A DNA stretch of 36,899 nt from Pseudomonadota bacterium (GCA_021818425.1 JAKAEC010000015.1:1-36899), one strand, 5' to 3'. Positions 25,957 to 34,183 are shown, counted from the stretch's first letter. Made by a program: numbers and translations. Notes: generated from the letters alone by a model not told the origin.

Positions 25957-27881
25957 GAGCGTCTCCGTGCAGGTGCACCCACCCGCAGTCGCCGGTCTGA
26001 GAGCGAGAAGAATCCGCCCAGCGCCATGATCAGCCCTCCGAGCCAGATTTCTGGAGCCAGCGGGTGCACATCCAGGCGCAACTCGGCATGGCCGTTCGGC
26101 TCGCCTGCGAACACCGCATAGAGGTTGACAAAGCCGTTGGTATGGATCGCCGCGTCGGAGGTGATAACCTTCTGCGCCGAGAAAAATCGTCGCGAGGGAT
26201 GCAGAACAAGTCCGTCAACATGCAACGTTGCAATATGCTGGGTATAATCCGGTCCGGGTGCGGCGGTTATGCTCTCAAGTTGCCAATTATACCCGCCAAC
26301 CTTTACAGATTGGCCCGGCGAAAGCACTACCACGCTTTGTGAGGCCAGTGTCATGCCGGCAATGCCCAGAACCGTAACGCCAAAGCCAAGATGCCCAAGT
26401 GCCGCGCCAACCTGTGCCCTGGGCAGCTTGAGCAGCCGGGCAAAAGCCGCGCCCGGGCTCACGCGCGTTATGCCTGCGCGTGTTGCGAGGTCGGTCAGGG
26501 CCGAGACTATCACCCAGGCACCTCCCGCGAGCCCCAGAGCAGTGATCAGGTTGGTGTTCGCGGTCATTGCTATCAGCAGCAGAAGCGCCGCCGCGCCTGC
26601 CAAGGCTAGGCGTCGTAATACGGGCGCTAGTGCTGCGCGCTTCCAGGCCAGCAACGGCCCGGCGCCCATGGTTAGAATAATCGGCACCGAGAGCGGAATG
26701 ACTGTCTCGTTGAAAAATGGCGCGCCGACCGAGATTTGAACACCAGTGAACACGTTCAGCAAAGGAGGGTAGAGCGTGCCGGTGAACACTACGGCGGTGC
26801 AGGCGCCGAGAAACACGTTGTTTAATACCAATGCGCTCTCGCGCGAGAGCGGCGCATAAATGCCGGCCGCCGCCAGCACCGGGGCGCGGATGGCGAACAG
26901 CAGTAGCGACCCGCCAATGGTGATGCCAAGCAGTGCCAAAATGAACAGCCCTTGGTTGGGTGAGGCCGCAAAACTGTGGACCGAGTTGAGAATGCCTGAG
27001 CGCACTAGAAATGTGCCGGTGAGCGAAAGCGAGAACGTAGCGATCGCAAATAGCACTGTCCAGGCTTTCAACGCTTCCCGCTTCTCAACCACGATGGCGC
27101 AGTGCAGCAGCGCTGTACCAGTGAGCCAGGGCAGCAGCGAAGCGTTTTCAACAGGGTCCCAGAACCAATACCCGCCCCAACCCAGCGTATAATAAGACCA
27201 CAAGGAGCCGAGTGCGATGCCGCCGGTGAGAAAACACCAGGAAATCAATGCCCACGGCCGCACCCACCGGCCGAACGCGGCATCCACTCGGCCTTCTAGC
27301 AATGCTGCGATTGCGAAGGCGAATGCTACCGAGAAGCCGACATAGCCGATATAGAGCATAGGAGGATGAAACGCGAGGCCGGGGTCTTGCAGCACCGGGT
27401 TTATGCCCATCCCGTTCTGTGGTGGCGGCCAGATGCGAGTAAATGGGTTGGAGACGGTTAGCGTGAACAGCAAGAAGCCCGCCGAGACCAGTCCTAGCAC
27501 CCCCAGCACGCGTGCGCGCAGGCTGGCGGGCAGGTTGCCGCCGGCCACTGCAACCGCTAGCCCGCACAGTGAGAGAATCAGACACCAAAGCAAGATCGAG
27601 CCGTCGTGATTTCCCCACACCCCCGAGATTCGGTAAAAAAGTGGCACCTTGGAAGAGGAAAAATCGGCGATATTCTTAACCGTGAAATCCGAAACCACCC
27701 CCGCCCAAACCAGCGCACCAAACGCGCAGGCGGCGGCGGCAAACTGGCTCACGGCGAGTAGCGGCGCGGCAGCCAGAGCGCGCGGGTCGCGCAAAAGTGG
27801 GCCGATCAGCCCCACGACCGCTTGTGTCACCGCAAGGGCCACCGCTAGCGCCAGAGCGAAATGCCCAAGTTCAGGAATCAT
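25953..27881 (-). CDS. ccmF: heme lyase subunit CcmF
   Basis: CcmF ligates heme to apocytochromes c at the outer face of the inner membrane. It is a 642-residue protein with about 14 membrane segments. The tryptophan-rich WWD domain reads LGWGGYWFWDPVENASLLPW, and the preceding conserved loop is FYRISGVWGNHDGSILLW. The segment FLVRSGILNSVHSFA, with its conserved His, is also present. A large periplasmic domain near the C-terminus contains LHVDGLVLHPSRRFF, and the last helix (GGLIMALGGFFSL) ends in a basic tail. It overlaps ccmE and ccmG by four bases each. Confidence 0.96.
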   Translation of the reverse strand: MIPELGHFALALAVALAVTQAVVGLIGPLLRDPRALAAAPLLAVSQFAAAACAFGALVWAGVVSDFTVKNIADFSSSKVPLFYRISGVWGNHDGSILLWCLILSLCGLAVAVAGGNLPASLRARVLGVLGLVSAGFLLFTLTVSNPFTRIWPPPQNGMGINPVLQDPGLAFHPPMLYIGYVGFSVAFAFAIAALLEGRVDAAFGRWVRPWALISWCFLTGGIALGSLWSYYTLGWGGYWFWDPVENASLLPWLTGTALLHCAIVVEKREALKAWTVLFAIATFSLSLTGTFLVRSGILNSVHSFAASPNQGLFILALLGITIGGSLLLFAIRAPVLAAAGIYAPLSRESALVLNNVFLGACTAVVFTGTLYPPLLNVFTGVQISVGAPFFNETVIPLSVPIILTMGAGPLLAWKRAALAPVLRRLALAGAAALLLLIAMTANTNLITALGLAGGAWVIVSALTDLATRAGITRVSPGAAFARLLKLPRAQVGAALGHLGFGVTVLGIAGMTLASQSVVVLSPGQSVKVGGYNWQLESITAAPGPDYTQHIATLHVDGLVLHPSRRFFSAQKVITSDAAIHTNGFVNLYAVFAGEPNGHAELRLDVHPLAPEIWLGGLIMALGGFFSLSDRRLRVGAPARRRS

Positions 27882-28366
27882 GAGCTGCTCCCCAGTGCGT
27901 CAGGGCCGGGTGCCGGCCCGAACTTCGGGTTCCACTTACCCGCCTTCTTTAAGGCTTCGGCAACATCGCGGGGCATATAGGTCGAGCCGTGTTTGGCCAG
28001 CACCTCCTTGGCGTGGAACACGCCGCCGGGCGTCATCGCGCCGATTGTCACCACACCCTGCCCAGCCCCGAACAGATCCGGTAATATGCCAGTATACACC
28101 ACGGGCACCGAGGCTTGGCCGTCGGTGACATCAAACCGTGTAGTCAGGCTTTCGCCGCTCTGTGTGGCTTGTATTGTGCCAGTCTCGACGATGCCGCCCA
28201 GCCGGAATGTCTCGCCTACAGGCGGCGCGTGCGCTACCACCTGCCGGGGCGAAAGGAAATACGTCAGCGACGACGAGAAACCGACCAGCATGAACGCGGT
28301 GGCGCCGCCGAAGCCGAGCAGCAGAGCGCTGATCAGGTAAAGGCGCCGGGTTTTTGGTTTGAGCAT
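27878..28366 (-). CDS. ccmE: heme chaperone CcmE
   Basis: CcmE carries heme covalently from CcmC to CcmF in the periplasm. The N-terminal anchor lies at about residues 8-30. The beta-barrel core contains FRLGGIVETGTI and YTGILPDLFGAGQG. The heme-binding His126 lies in the HxxxY motif HGSTY (126-130), within VLAKHGSTYMP; the more usual DEN between them is replaced by GST. The length of 162 residues is normal. The start codon overlaps the ccmD stop (TAATG). Confidence 0.94.
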   Translation of the reverse strand: MLKPKTRRLYLISALLLGFGGATAFMLVGFSSSLTYFLSPRQVVAHAPPVGETFRLGGIVETGTIQATQSGESLTTRFDVTDGQASVPVVYTGILPDLFGAGQGVVTIGAMTPGGVFHAKEVLAKHGSTYMPRDVAEALKKAGKWNPKFGPAPGPDALGSSS

Positions 28367-28506
28367 TACAGACCTTCGGCTTGGGTGAGGTGGGCGGAGG
28401 CACGGCGCAAGCGGCGCCAGGCGAGCAGGCTGGCACCCGCCAGAAACAGTGCCGAAACGGCATAAGCGCCGTTAATGAAGGTCCAAGGGTCGAGATGTTG
28501 GATCAT
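28366..28506 (-). CDS. ccmD: heme exporter protein CcmD
   Basis: A 46-residue single-helix protein that helps release holo-CcmE from the CcmABC complex. It reads MIQHLDPWTFINGAYAVSAL, then a hydrophobic stretch, and finishes with a basic cytoplasmic tail (WRRLRRASAHLTQAEGL). This is the normal CcmD pattern. Its ATG overlaps the ccmC stop (28503-28506) and its stop overlaps the ccmE start, exactly in the usual ccmC-D-E position, which makes the call secure despite the small size. Confidence 0.9.
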   Translation of the reverse strand: MIQHLDPWTFINGAYAVSALFLAGASLLAWRRLRRASAHLTQAEGL

Positions 28507-29297
28507 GCGTCATGCTCCGCATTGGCCAGCAGCAGAGACGACGTCTTGCGCTCCATGATGGCGGCCAGCATTCGCGCCAGCACCAGCGACACAAAGCTGA
28601 GATAGAAACCAAGCGTACTCACCAGTAATGGGTATAGCATCGACGGATAGATCGACGAGCCGGACAACGAGATCGAGTTGCCCTGGTGCAGCGTGTTCCA
28701 CCATTGTACCGAGAACACGATGATAGGCAGGTTGACCACTCCTGCCAGCGCCAGAATCGCCCCCGCGCGATAGCCGCGCTCGCGGCTTTCAAAGCCGCGT
28801 ACCAGCGCGATATGGCCGAGGTAGAGGAAAAACAGAATTAGCACCGAAGTCAGCCGTGCATCCCACACCCAGTAAGTGCCCCAGGTCGGCCGTCCCCAGA
28901 GAGCGCCGGACACCAGGCAAACAAACGTAAACCCCGCCCCCACCGGGCCGATTTCTTCCGCCGCGATATCTGCCAGTGGATGGCGCCAGACCAGCGAAAA
29001 GAACGAGCACAGCGCCAGCGTCGCGTAGCCAGACATTGACACCCATGCGGCGGGAACATGCACATACATAATGCGGGCGGCATTACCCTGCTGAAAATCG
29101 GCCGGTGCGAACACGTAACCCCAGACCATGCCGGTCACTGTTAGCAGCGCAGATACTGCTGCCAACCAGGGTAGAACGGGCCGCGCAAAACGGACAAACC
29201 TACCAGGATTTGCAAAATAATGTAGCCAACCGCTTTGTCGGCGGCGGCCAAGCTCCATCCTTGCCGGAAGCTTGCCGGCATCTTGCTTGGACTGCAT
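28503..29297 (-). CDS. ccmC: heme exporter/handling protein CcmC
   Basis: CcmC attaches heme to CcmE at the periplasmic face. The 264-residue protein has six membrane helices. The WWD motif is WGRPTWGTYWVWDARLTS, flanked by the conserved histidines in MYVHVPAAW and in the helix after ARLTSVLIL (YLGHIAL). The N-terminal 30 residues are polar and somewhat long; a start at a later ATG (residue 14, MELGRRR) is possible. It is the first gene of the minus-strand ccmC-D-E-F-G-H-I run. The 95-base gap before it contains the terminator-like hairpin of the upstream cytochrome genes. Confidence 0.93.
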   Translation of the reverse strand: MQSKQDAGKLPARMELGRRRQSGWLHYFANPGRFVRFARPVLPWLAAVSALLTVTGMVWGYVFAPADFQQGNAARIMYVHVPAAWVSMSGYATLALCSFFSLVWRHPLADIAAEEIGPVGAGFTFVCLVSGALWGRPTWGTYWVWDARLTSVLILFFLYLGHIALVRGFESRERGYRAGAILALAGVVNLPIIVFSVQWWNTLHQGNSISLSGSSIYPSMLYPLLVSTLGFYLSFVSLVLARMLAAIMERKTSSLLLANAEHDA

Positions 29298-29355
29298 GCG
29301 TTCTCTATAGCCTCCAGCCCTTGGGAAATCAAAGTACCCGCAAGCACAGCAAGTT

Positions 29356-29383
29356 CCGCCACCCGCTTTAGTGCGGGTGGCGG
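29356..29383 (-). terminator. hairpin between the cytochrome genes and ccmC
   Basis: Arms CCGCCACCCGC (29356-29366) and GCGGGTGGCGG (29373-29383) pair perfectly over 11 bases around the loop TTTAGT. It begins 10 bases past the cytochrome c stop on the minus strand. No T tract follows, so termination may be weak and some read-through into ccmC is possible. Confidence 0.55.
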
Positions 29384-29392
29384 GGGCACCCC

Positions 29393-29776
29393 TTACTTGC
29401 CGGCGATGGAGGCAAGATAGGCGATTACGTCAGCGCGCTTGCCGGCATCCTCAATCCCGGCGAAGGGCATTTTTGTGCCCGGTACGGTGGCCTGTGGCGA
29501 GGTTAGGAATTTATCTAGCGTGGCTGCGTCCCAGGTCAGGTGGGCGTTTTTCATCGCCGGAGAGTAATCGTAATTGCTTTGCGCGGCTGCCGGCCTGCCA
29601 TAGACGCCCGCTAGGCTCGGCCCAATGCCAACGCCGCCCGGCTGGTTGGAATGGCACAACGCACACTGGCTGGCATAAATACTCTTCCCAGCACTGACGG
29701 AACCGGCCGCCTCAGCGGCGCTCATGCCGGCTGCGCCCGCCAGCAGAATTGCGAGAATAGGTAAACGAAGTTTCAT
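29393..29776 (-). CDS. small class I cytochrome c, periplasmic
   Basis: A monoheme electron carrier. It has a signal peptide (about residues 1-24, ending AAEA/AG) and one heme site, CALCH (Cys38, Cys41, His42). The sixth ligand is Met103, in GTKMPFAGI. The GPSLAGVYGRPAA and FLTSPQATVPGTKM stretches are those of the cytochrome c2/c550 family found in alphaproteobacteria. ATG 29776 is preferred because AAGGA lies seven bases upstream; an ATG at 29782 is too close to it. The gene follows the outer-membrane heme protein gene by 18 bases, so the two are probably one transcript, a secreted carrier beside a possible outer-membrane electron conduit. Confidence 0.92.
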   Translation of the reverse strand: MKLRLPILAILLAGAAGMSAAEAAGSVSAGKSIYASQCALCHSNQPGGVGIGPSLAGVYGRPAAAQSNYDYSPAMKNAHLTWDAATLDKFLTSPQATVPGTKMPFAGIEDAGKRADVIAYLASIAGK

Positions 29777-29794
29777 GGTCATTCCTTACAAAAG

Positions 29795-31150
29795 TTAAAG
29801 GGCAAGCCAAATGCCGGTGAAGATAACGTCGTTGTCGCTCGCATTGCGGCCGGAGCCATCATAGTTGTGCGACAGGCCGTTGAACACGGGATAGAACGTG
29901 TCTTCCACAAAGAGCTTGGCATTCATCCAGGGCATGAACGAGGGACCACCATTGTTCCAAGGGTAATAGTCCAGCTCGGTGGTAAAGCTGGTGGTGTTGG
30001 GTTTGCCATTGGCATTGCCCGAGATCGGCGCTGCCGAGTAGATTGCCGGATCGGCATTACCCCAGATGCCATTATACGTTTCGGTAATGCCAACCTTTTG
30101 CAAGTAGAGGTACGAGGCGGTCAGCGTCACCTGGTTCAGCTTGTCGGTTGGGTTCGAGGTCAGACCTAAAGGATAGCTGGCATCCCAATGCTGACTTTCA
30201 TGCATATAGAGCGCCTGCAATGACAGTGCGTGGGTAATGGTAATCCACTGGAACTGTGCGTCGGCCCCGGTATCGACCATCTGGTCTGTCGGACCGCTCT
30301 TGTAGCCAGACGGGTAGGGGTTGTCGATTAACCCCAGCGCACCGACCTCAAAGGAGCTTGCCCCCCAGCTATGCTGATAAGCAATACGCCAGTAGGGAAT
30401 TACCCCGGAGATTCCAACTTCCGGCCCGACCCCCAGCATTTGGGCCGTGTGGTTGGGCAACTGGGTGTAGAAATCGGCCTCGGTGTAGAGCAGATCCGAA
30501 GGCGTGATGTTGAGCGCGCCATAAGCGCCCAAACCATATACCGCTTGGCCAAGTCCACTAATCTGCGTGCCTGCGGTGCTGCCTAGCCCCAACTCATCGG
30601 GGATAAACGGATACCCCCAGGCCGGTGGCGTGTTCCACAAGTCGGTCACGCCCGGGTTATTGTTGAAGGTTAGGCCGACAAATGTCGGTATGCTGCCAAG
30701 ATCGAGCGGGCGCGCGATACGAATGTCGACATTGTCCCAGTGGAATTGGTGGGCAACCCCATCGAATGTACCTTGTACGAACGCGCCAAGGCCGATTGGG
30801 GCATAGAGTGCGCCACCATAGAACAGGCTGGTTTGCTGCACCGAAAACGCGTCATTAGAGGGGAAATCAGGAGCCAACCCGCCGGGCACGTTCTGATTTA
30901 GGTAGGTAAATCCAGCCTGCGTCATGGCAGCGAAATTCTTGAGCGTCGGCGTGCTGCCGCCCGCTACGTAGCCTTCAAGCTTGAACAATCGTCCATAGGC
31001 GGTAAGCTGCGGAAAGCCGATATGACAAGCCGAACAGGGCTCACCTGTCTGGGCCGCGAAAGCGGGAATGGCCTCGGCCCTAGGTGCGGCAATAATGCTG
31101 GCGAGCAAAGGCAAGGCAGCCGCTATGTAGCGGGATGCACGAGAACTCAC
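29795..31150 (-). CDS. predicted outer-membrane monoheme cytochrome with barrel-like body
   Basis: The GTG start at 31150 has a perfect AAGGAGG six bases upstream. A signal peptide (residues 1-28) is followed at once by a single heme c site, CSACH (Cys39, Cys42, His43), in PAFAAQTGEPCSACHIGFPQ, then LTAYGRLFKLEGY. The remaining 390 residues are rich in Gly, Tyr, Trp, Asn and alternating hydrophobic residues, without membrane helices, as in an outer-membrane barrel: GALYAPIGLGAFVQGTFDG, SLQALYMHESQHWD, FTTELDYYPWNNGGPSFMPW. One heme fused to a porin-like barrel within about 450 residues is the architecture of Cyc2-type iron oxidases. Similar proteins of unknown role also occur widely, so iron oxidation is only a possibility. 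The gene precedes a periplasmic cytochrome c and lies within the ccm locus. Confidence 0.72.
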   Translation of the reverse strand: MSSRASRYIAAALPLLASIIAAPRAEAIPAFAAQTGEPCSACHIGFPQLTAYGRLFKLEGYVAGGSTPTLKNFAAMTQAGFTYLNQNVPGGLAPDFPSNDAFSVQQTSLFYGGALYAPIGLGAFVQGTFDGVAHQFHWDNVDIRIARPLDLGSIPTFVGLTFNNNPGVTDLWNTPPAWGYPFIPDELGLGSTAGTQISGLGQAVYGLGAYGALNITPSDLLYTEADFYTQLPNHTAQMLGVGPEVGISGVIPYWRIAYQHSWGASSFEVGALGLIDNPYPSGYKSGPTDQMVDTGADAQFQWITITHALSLQALYMHESQHWDASYPLGLTSNPTDKLNQVTLTASYLYLQKVGITETYNGIWGNADPAIYSAAPISGNANGKPNTTSFTTELDYYPWNNGGPSFMPWMNAKLFVEDTFYPVFNGLSHNYDGSGRNASDNDVIFTGIWLAL

Positions 31151-31380
31151 GACAAGCCTCCTTGTTAATTATTCGAAATTAACTCGTGGACAATGACGTC
31201 AACGATCATATTTCGAGTTTGCTTGTCTTAAACGAGGATTCGTCGTGAGGCATTGACTTGAATCAAGCCGGGCGGTTTGAAAAGATTAAGAAAATATCAA
31301 CAACAAGGCGATATTTGTTTGCGCTTCTTTCTTGGGCAACGGACATCATTTCGTCGTTGCCAGGGGTAAGGTAGTGCACC

Positions 31381-31412
31381 AAAAAACACCCCCGGCGTAT
31401 GCCAGGAGTGTT
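31381..31412 (-). terminator. strong intrinsic terminator after the triheme cytochrome gene
   Basis: On the minus strand AACACTCCTGGC and GCCGGGGGTGTT pair over 12 positions, two of them G-U, around an ATAC loop. A run of six T's begins at the end of the stem. It starts 24 bases after the stop codon at 31436 and isolates the triheme gene from the outer-membrane cytochrome gene downstream. Confidence 0.85.
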
Positions 31413-31435
31413 CCTTTGGCGGGCCTGAGAGCTGC

Positions 31436-32767
31436 TTATTTGGCCTTTTCTGCCACCCCTGCGCGCTTGCGCAAGGCCGCCACCATACCGGGGGTGGCAT
31501 TCGGCACGCCCTTGTTGCCCCAACTGGTGCGCACATAATTGGCGATATCGGCAATGTTCTGATCTGAGAGCTGTGTTGCGAAGCTTGGCATCGGAACGTC
31601 GGTCCATGCGTCAAGTCCACTCAGCACCGCGCCGATAACATTGTAGGGGTAGGCGGCCGTGACCGAGTCGTTGCCGGCTAGGTTGGGCACCATCTTAGGC
31701 GCCATGCCACCCCCCTGCGTGCCATGGCAGGCCGCGCAATTATTGGAATAGAGTACGGCGCCGCGCGCGGCCGAGGCGGCCGCGTCGCTCACCGCGGCGG
31801 GTGGCGTTACCCGCTGGGGGGCGGTGGCGGTTTGCAGGTAAAGCGCGATATCTTGATCGTCAGAGATAGGAAGTTGACTGGTCGAATGGCGGGTCATCTC
31901 CCCCATCGCGGCATAGGGCGAACCTTTCACCAGGTTGCCCCCATCGTGCAAATAAGCGACCAAGTCGGCTCGGCTCCAGCCTCCCACGCCTTGGGCTTTA
32001 TCGGAGGAGATATTAGGCGCGTAAAATGCGTCGATGGGCGCGCCGGCGAATGCCTTGCTAGGGATCATGGCCGAGAGGAAGTTGCGCGGCGTGTGGCATT
32101 CCTGACAATGGCCGAGCGCTTCTGTCAGATAGGCGCCGTTTTTCATCTGCTCATTCCAGGCGGGGTTCATATGCATCGGTCCGGCGCGGAAAAACAGTAG
32201 CCGCCAGCCCAGCAGCACCGGGCGCTGGTTGAACGGGAACATCATCGAAGACGGTGTCGGCTTTACCCGCACGGGCTTCAGGCTGTCGAGGTACGCTTTG
32301 ATGGCCATCGTGTCGGCATAAGACAGCTTGGTGTAGGATGTATAAGGCATGGCGGGGTAGAGGAAGCGCGGGAACACCAGCCAGTCACGGCCTGGAGCGA
32401 TGCCATAGTGAAGGGCGTCGTAAAATTGTTTGTTGGTCCAGTTGCCAATGCCCGTGGTGGGGTCTGGGGTGATGTTTGGCGAGGCAAGTCCGCCATAGGG
32501 AGTCTTCATCACCAGCCCGCCGGTGAAGGGTGCGTGGTTTGGGCCGGTGTGGCAGGGCTCGCAATCGGCCGCCGTCACCAGATATTTGCCCCGGGCGATC
32601 AGTGCAGCACTGCCGGTTGGGGCTGTCAGTGAGGCGGCTGGGTAGTTGGCGGCATCGTCATTGGCGGCTGCGTCGCGCACAAAAACGGCGCCACCCAGCA
32701 GCAAGGCCAGTGCGCCCAATGCCAGTGTGTAGTTTGTGAATGCCTTGAACCGCAAAAGACTTAACAT
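31436..32767 (-). CDS. triheme membrane-anchored cytochrome c (alcohol/gluconate dehydrogenase cytochrome-subunit type)
   Basis: A 443-residue protein with an N-terminal signal or anchor (about residues 13-31) and three heme c sites: CEPCH (69-73), CQECH (221-225) and CAACH (344-348). The spacing and motifs such as TPYGGLASPNITPD, MPYTSYTKLSYADTMAIKAY and NGAYLTEALGHC are those of the cytochrome subunit of membrane PQQ- or flavin-dependent dehydrogenases, which passes electrons to ubiquinone in the periplasmic face of the membrane. No dehydrogenase subunit is encoded next to it. The ATG at 32767 is favoured by a G-rich ribosome site; an in-frame GTG at 32773 is possible. It is divergent from ccmA and ends in a strong terminator. 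Confidence 0.9.
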   Translation of the reverse strand: MLSLLRFKAFTNYTLALGALALLLGGAVFVRDAAANDDAANYPAASLTAPTGSAALIARGKYLVTAADCEPCHTGPNHAPFTGGLVMKTPYGGLASPNITPDPTTGIGNWTNKQFYDALHYGIAPGRDWLVFPRFLYPAMPYTSYTKLSYADTMAIKAYLDSLKPVRVKPTPSSMMFPFNQRPVLLGWRLLFFRAGPMHMNPAWNEQMKNGAYLTEALGHCQECHTPRNFLSAMIPSKAFAGAPIDAFYAPNISSDKAQGVGGWSRADLVAYLHDGGNLVKGSPYAAMGEMTRHSTSQLPISDDQDIALYLQTATAPQRVTPPAAVSDAAASAARGAVLYSNNCAACHGTQGGGMAPKMVPNLAGNDSVTAAYPYNVIGAVLSGLDAWTDVPMPSFATQLSDQNIADIANYVRTSWGNKGVPNATPGMVAALRKRAGVAEKAK

Positions 32768-32776
32768 ACCCACCCC

Positions 32777-32804
32777 CCCTAGGGGATGCGCGATTACATC
32801 CCCT
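32777..32804. promoter_or_regulatory. nested inverted repeats over the triheme cytochrome leader
   Basis: AGGGGATG (32781-32788) and CATCCCCT (32797-32804) form a perfect 8-base inverted repeat with an 8-base spacer. CCCCTAGGGG (32777-32786) is a second, overlapping perfect palindrome. Both lie just upstream of the triheme start codon and touch its G-rich ribosome site. They could be a regulator site or an RNA fold that competes for the ribosome site. Confidence 0.45.
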
Positions 32805-32945
32805 GAACGGGCGGCTTCTTAACCCCTCATGCCGTACCAAGAAAAGACATGGATCAAGGCCGCAGATAAATTCTTTTTCTTCAGCCGCCTTGTTGCCTGC
32901 GCGCTAGCTTGCCAGTACACCGCGCCAGTACGCCGCCAGTTTCGC

Positions 32946-33542
32946 ATGCGGCGGTGCAAAAGGCGTGTGGTGGCAAACCTCCTGACAGGCGAAGACATCT
33001 CGGTATTCCGTGGCGAGCGGCTAGTGCTGCGGGGCGTGGCGCTGCGCGTCGAGTCGGGCGGTGCGCTGGTGCTGCGGGGCGAGAACGGGGCCGGCAAATC
33101 CACCTTGCTGCGCGCCCTGGCAGGGCTGATTCCCCTGGCTACCGGCCGGATCGCCTGGAACGGCACGTCGGCGCAGGCCGATTTTCCGGCCCATGCCGCG
33201 CGCATCGCTTGGCTGGGCCATCTTGACGGCATCAAGCCCGGCCTTTCAGTGTCCGAACATGTTGCTGACCCCGAGCGCTTGGCGGTACTGGGCCTTGAAC
33301 GGTTCGCCAACCTGCCGGCGCGTTTTCTCTCGGCGGGGCAGAAGCGGCGCCTAGCCCTGGCACGGGTGGTTTCAGCCAATCGGCCGCTCTGGCTGCTAGA
33401 TGAACCAACCACCGGGCTCGATACCGCCTCCGTTGCCCGTTTTGCCGACGTGTGCGCGACGCACCGTGCCGCTGGCGGCATGATCGTCACGAGCACGCAC
33501 ATGGCGCTTGATCTGCCTGGAGCGGAGGTGTTGGCGCTATGA
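32946..33542 (+). CDS. ccmA: heme exporter ATP-binding protein CcmA
   Basis: The ATPase of the CcmABCD complex, which powers release of holo-CcmE. Motifs in the 198-residue protein are Walker A GENGAGKST (45-53), the signature LSAGQKRRLALARV (the Q after SAG is usual for CcmA), and Walker B LWLLDEPTTGLD. The frame is open from 32829, but those first 39 codons are unlike CcmA; ATG 32946, or a GTG at 32967, gives the family length. It overlaps ccmB (ATGA at 33539-33542). Together they form a plus-strand ccmAB unit separated from the minus-strand ccmC-I operon by three cytochrome genes. Confidence 0.93.
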   Translation: MRRCKRRVVANLLTGEDISVFRGERLVLRGVALRVESGGALVLRGENGAGKSTLLRALAGLIPLATGRIAWNGTSAQADFPAHAARIAWLGHLDGIKPGLSVSEHVADPERLAVLGLERFANLPARFLSAGQKRRLALARVVSANRPLWLLDEPTTGLDTASVARFADVCATHRAAGGMIVTSTHMALDLPGAEVLAL

Positions 33543-34183
33543 GGTCCTTAATTGCGCGCGAGTTGCGGTTGGCTTCGCGCCAAGGTTCTGACACCGTTGC
33601 GGCGCTGGTATTCTTCATTATTTGCGGCACCATGTTCGCCTTCGGTGCTGGTCCAGACCCCAAACTTCTCGCGGGGCTGGCACCCGGTGTTGTGTGGGTT
33701 GCGGCACTGCTTGCTGCGCTGCTGCCGCTCGAGAAATTGTTCGGGGCGGATTTCGAAGACGGCACTCTTGATCTGCTGTTGCTCTCAGGTCTGCCGGCCT
33801 ATCTGGTAGCCCTGGCCAAGTCCTGTGCGCACTGGCTCACCACCGGCCTACCGCTGCTTCTCATCGCGGCGCCGCTCGCCATCATGTTGCGTATGCCAAG
33901 CCACGTCGTGCCGCTGCTGCTGATCGGGCTGGTGCCGGGCACGCTCATCTTCTCATTGGTGGGCACGCTGACCGCCGCCCTCACCCTAGGCGCACGGCGC
34001 GGCGGCGTGTTGATGGCGCTGATCACTCTGCCCCTGATGATGCCAGCTCTGATCTTCGGCGCCAATGCCGTGATGGCCCCGCACCCCCTGGCGGCTTTCG
34101 CCTTTCTGGGTGCCATTTTGTGTCTGGCCCTACCCCTGGCCCCTTTGGCGGCAGGGGCGGCGCTGCGCTTAGCGGTGGAATAA
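33539..34183 (+). CDS. ccmB: heme exporter protein CcmB
   Basis: The membrane subunit of the CcmAB ABC complex. The 214-residue protein has six hydrophobic segments and the typical start MRSLIARELRLASRQGSDTV. Also conserved are FGAGPDPKLLAGLAPGVVWV, LEKLFGADFEDGTLDLLLLS and the PLMMPALIFGA stretch. The ATG overlaps the ccmA stop. Confidence 0.95.
   Translation: MRSLIARELRLASRQGSDTVAALVFFIICGTMFAFGAGPDPKLLAGLAPGVVWVAALLAALLPLEKLFGADFEDGTLDLLLLSGLPAYLVALAKSCAHWLTTGLPLLLIAAPLAIMLRMPSHVVPLLLIGLVPGTLIFSLVGTLTAALTLGARRGGVLMALITLPLMMPALIFGANAVMAPHPLAAFAFLGAILCLALPLAPLAAGAALRLAVE

Noticed and set aside
25197-26000. 267-codon frame antisense to ccmG and ccmH
   Set aside because: Arg/Ser/Pro-rich shadow of two well-recognised genes.
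31263-31620. Two minus-strand frames of 107-114 codons over the triheme cytochrome 3' end
   Set aside because: They are shadows of the cytochrome gene and its terminator in other frames.
32829-32945. 39-codon N-terminal extension of ccmA
   Set aside because: Unlike CcmA N-termini; starting at 32946 or 32967 gives the usual length and places Walker A at the normal distance.
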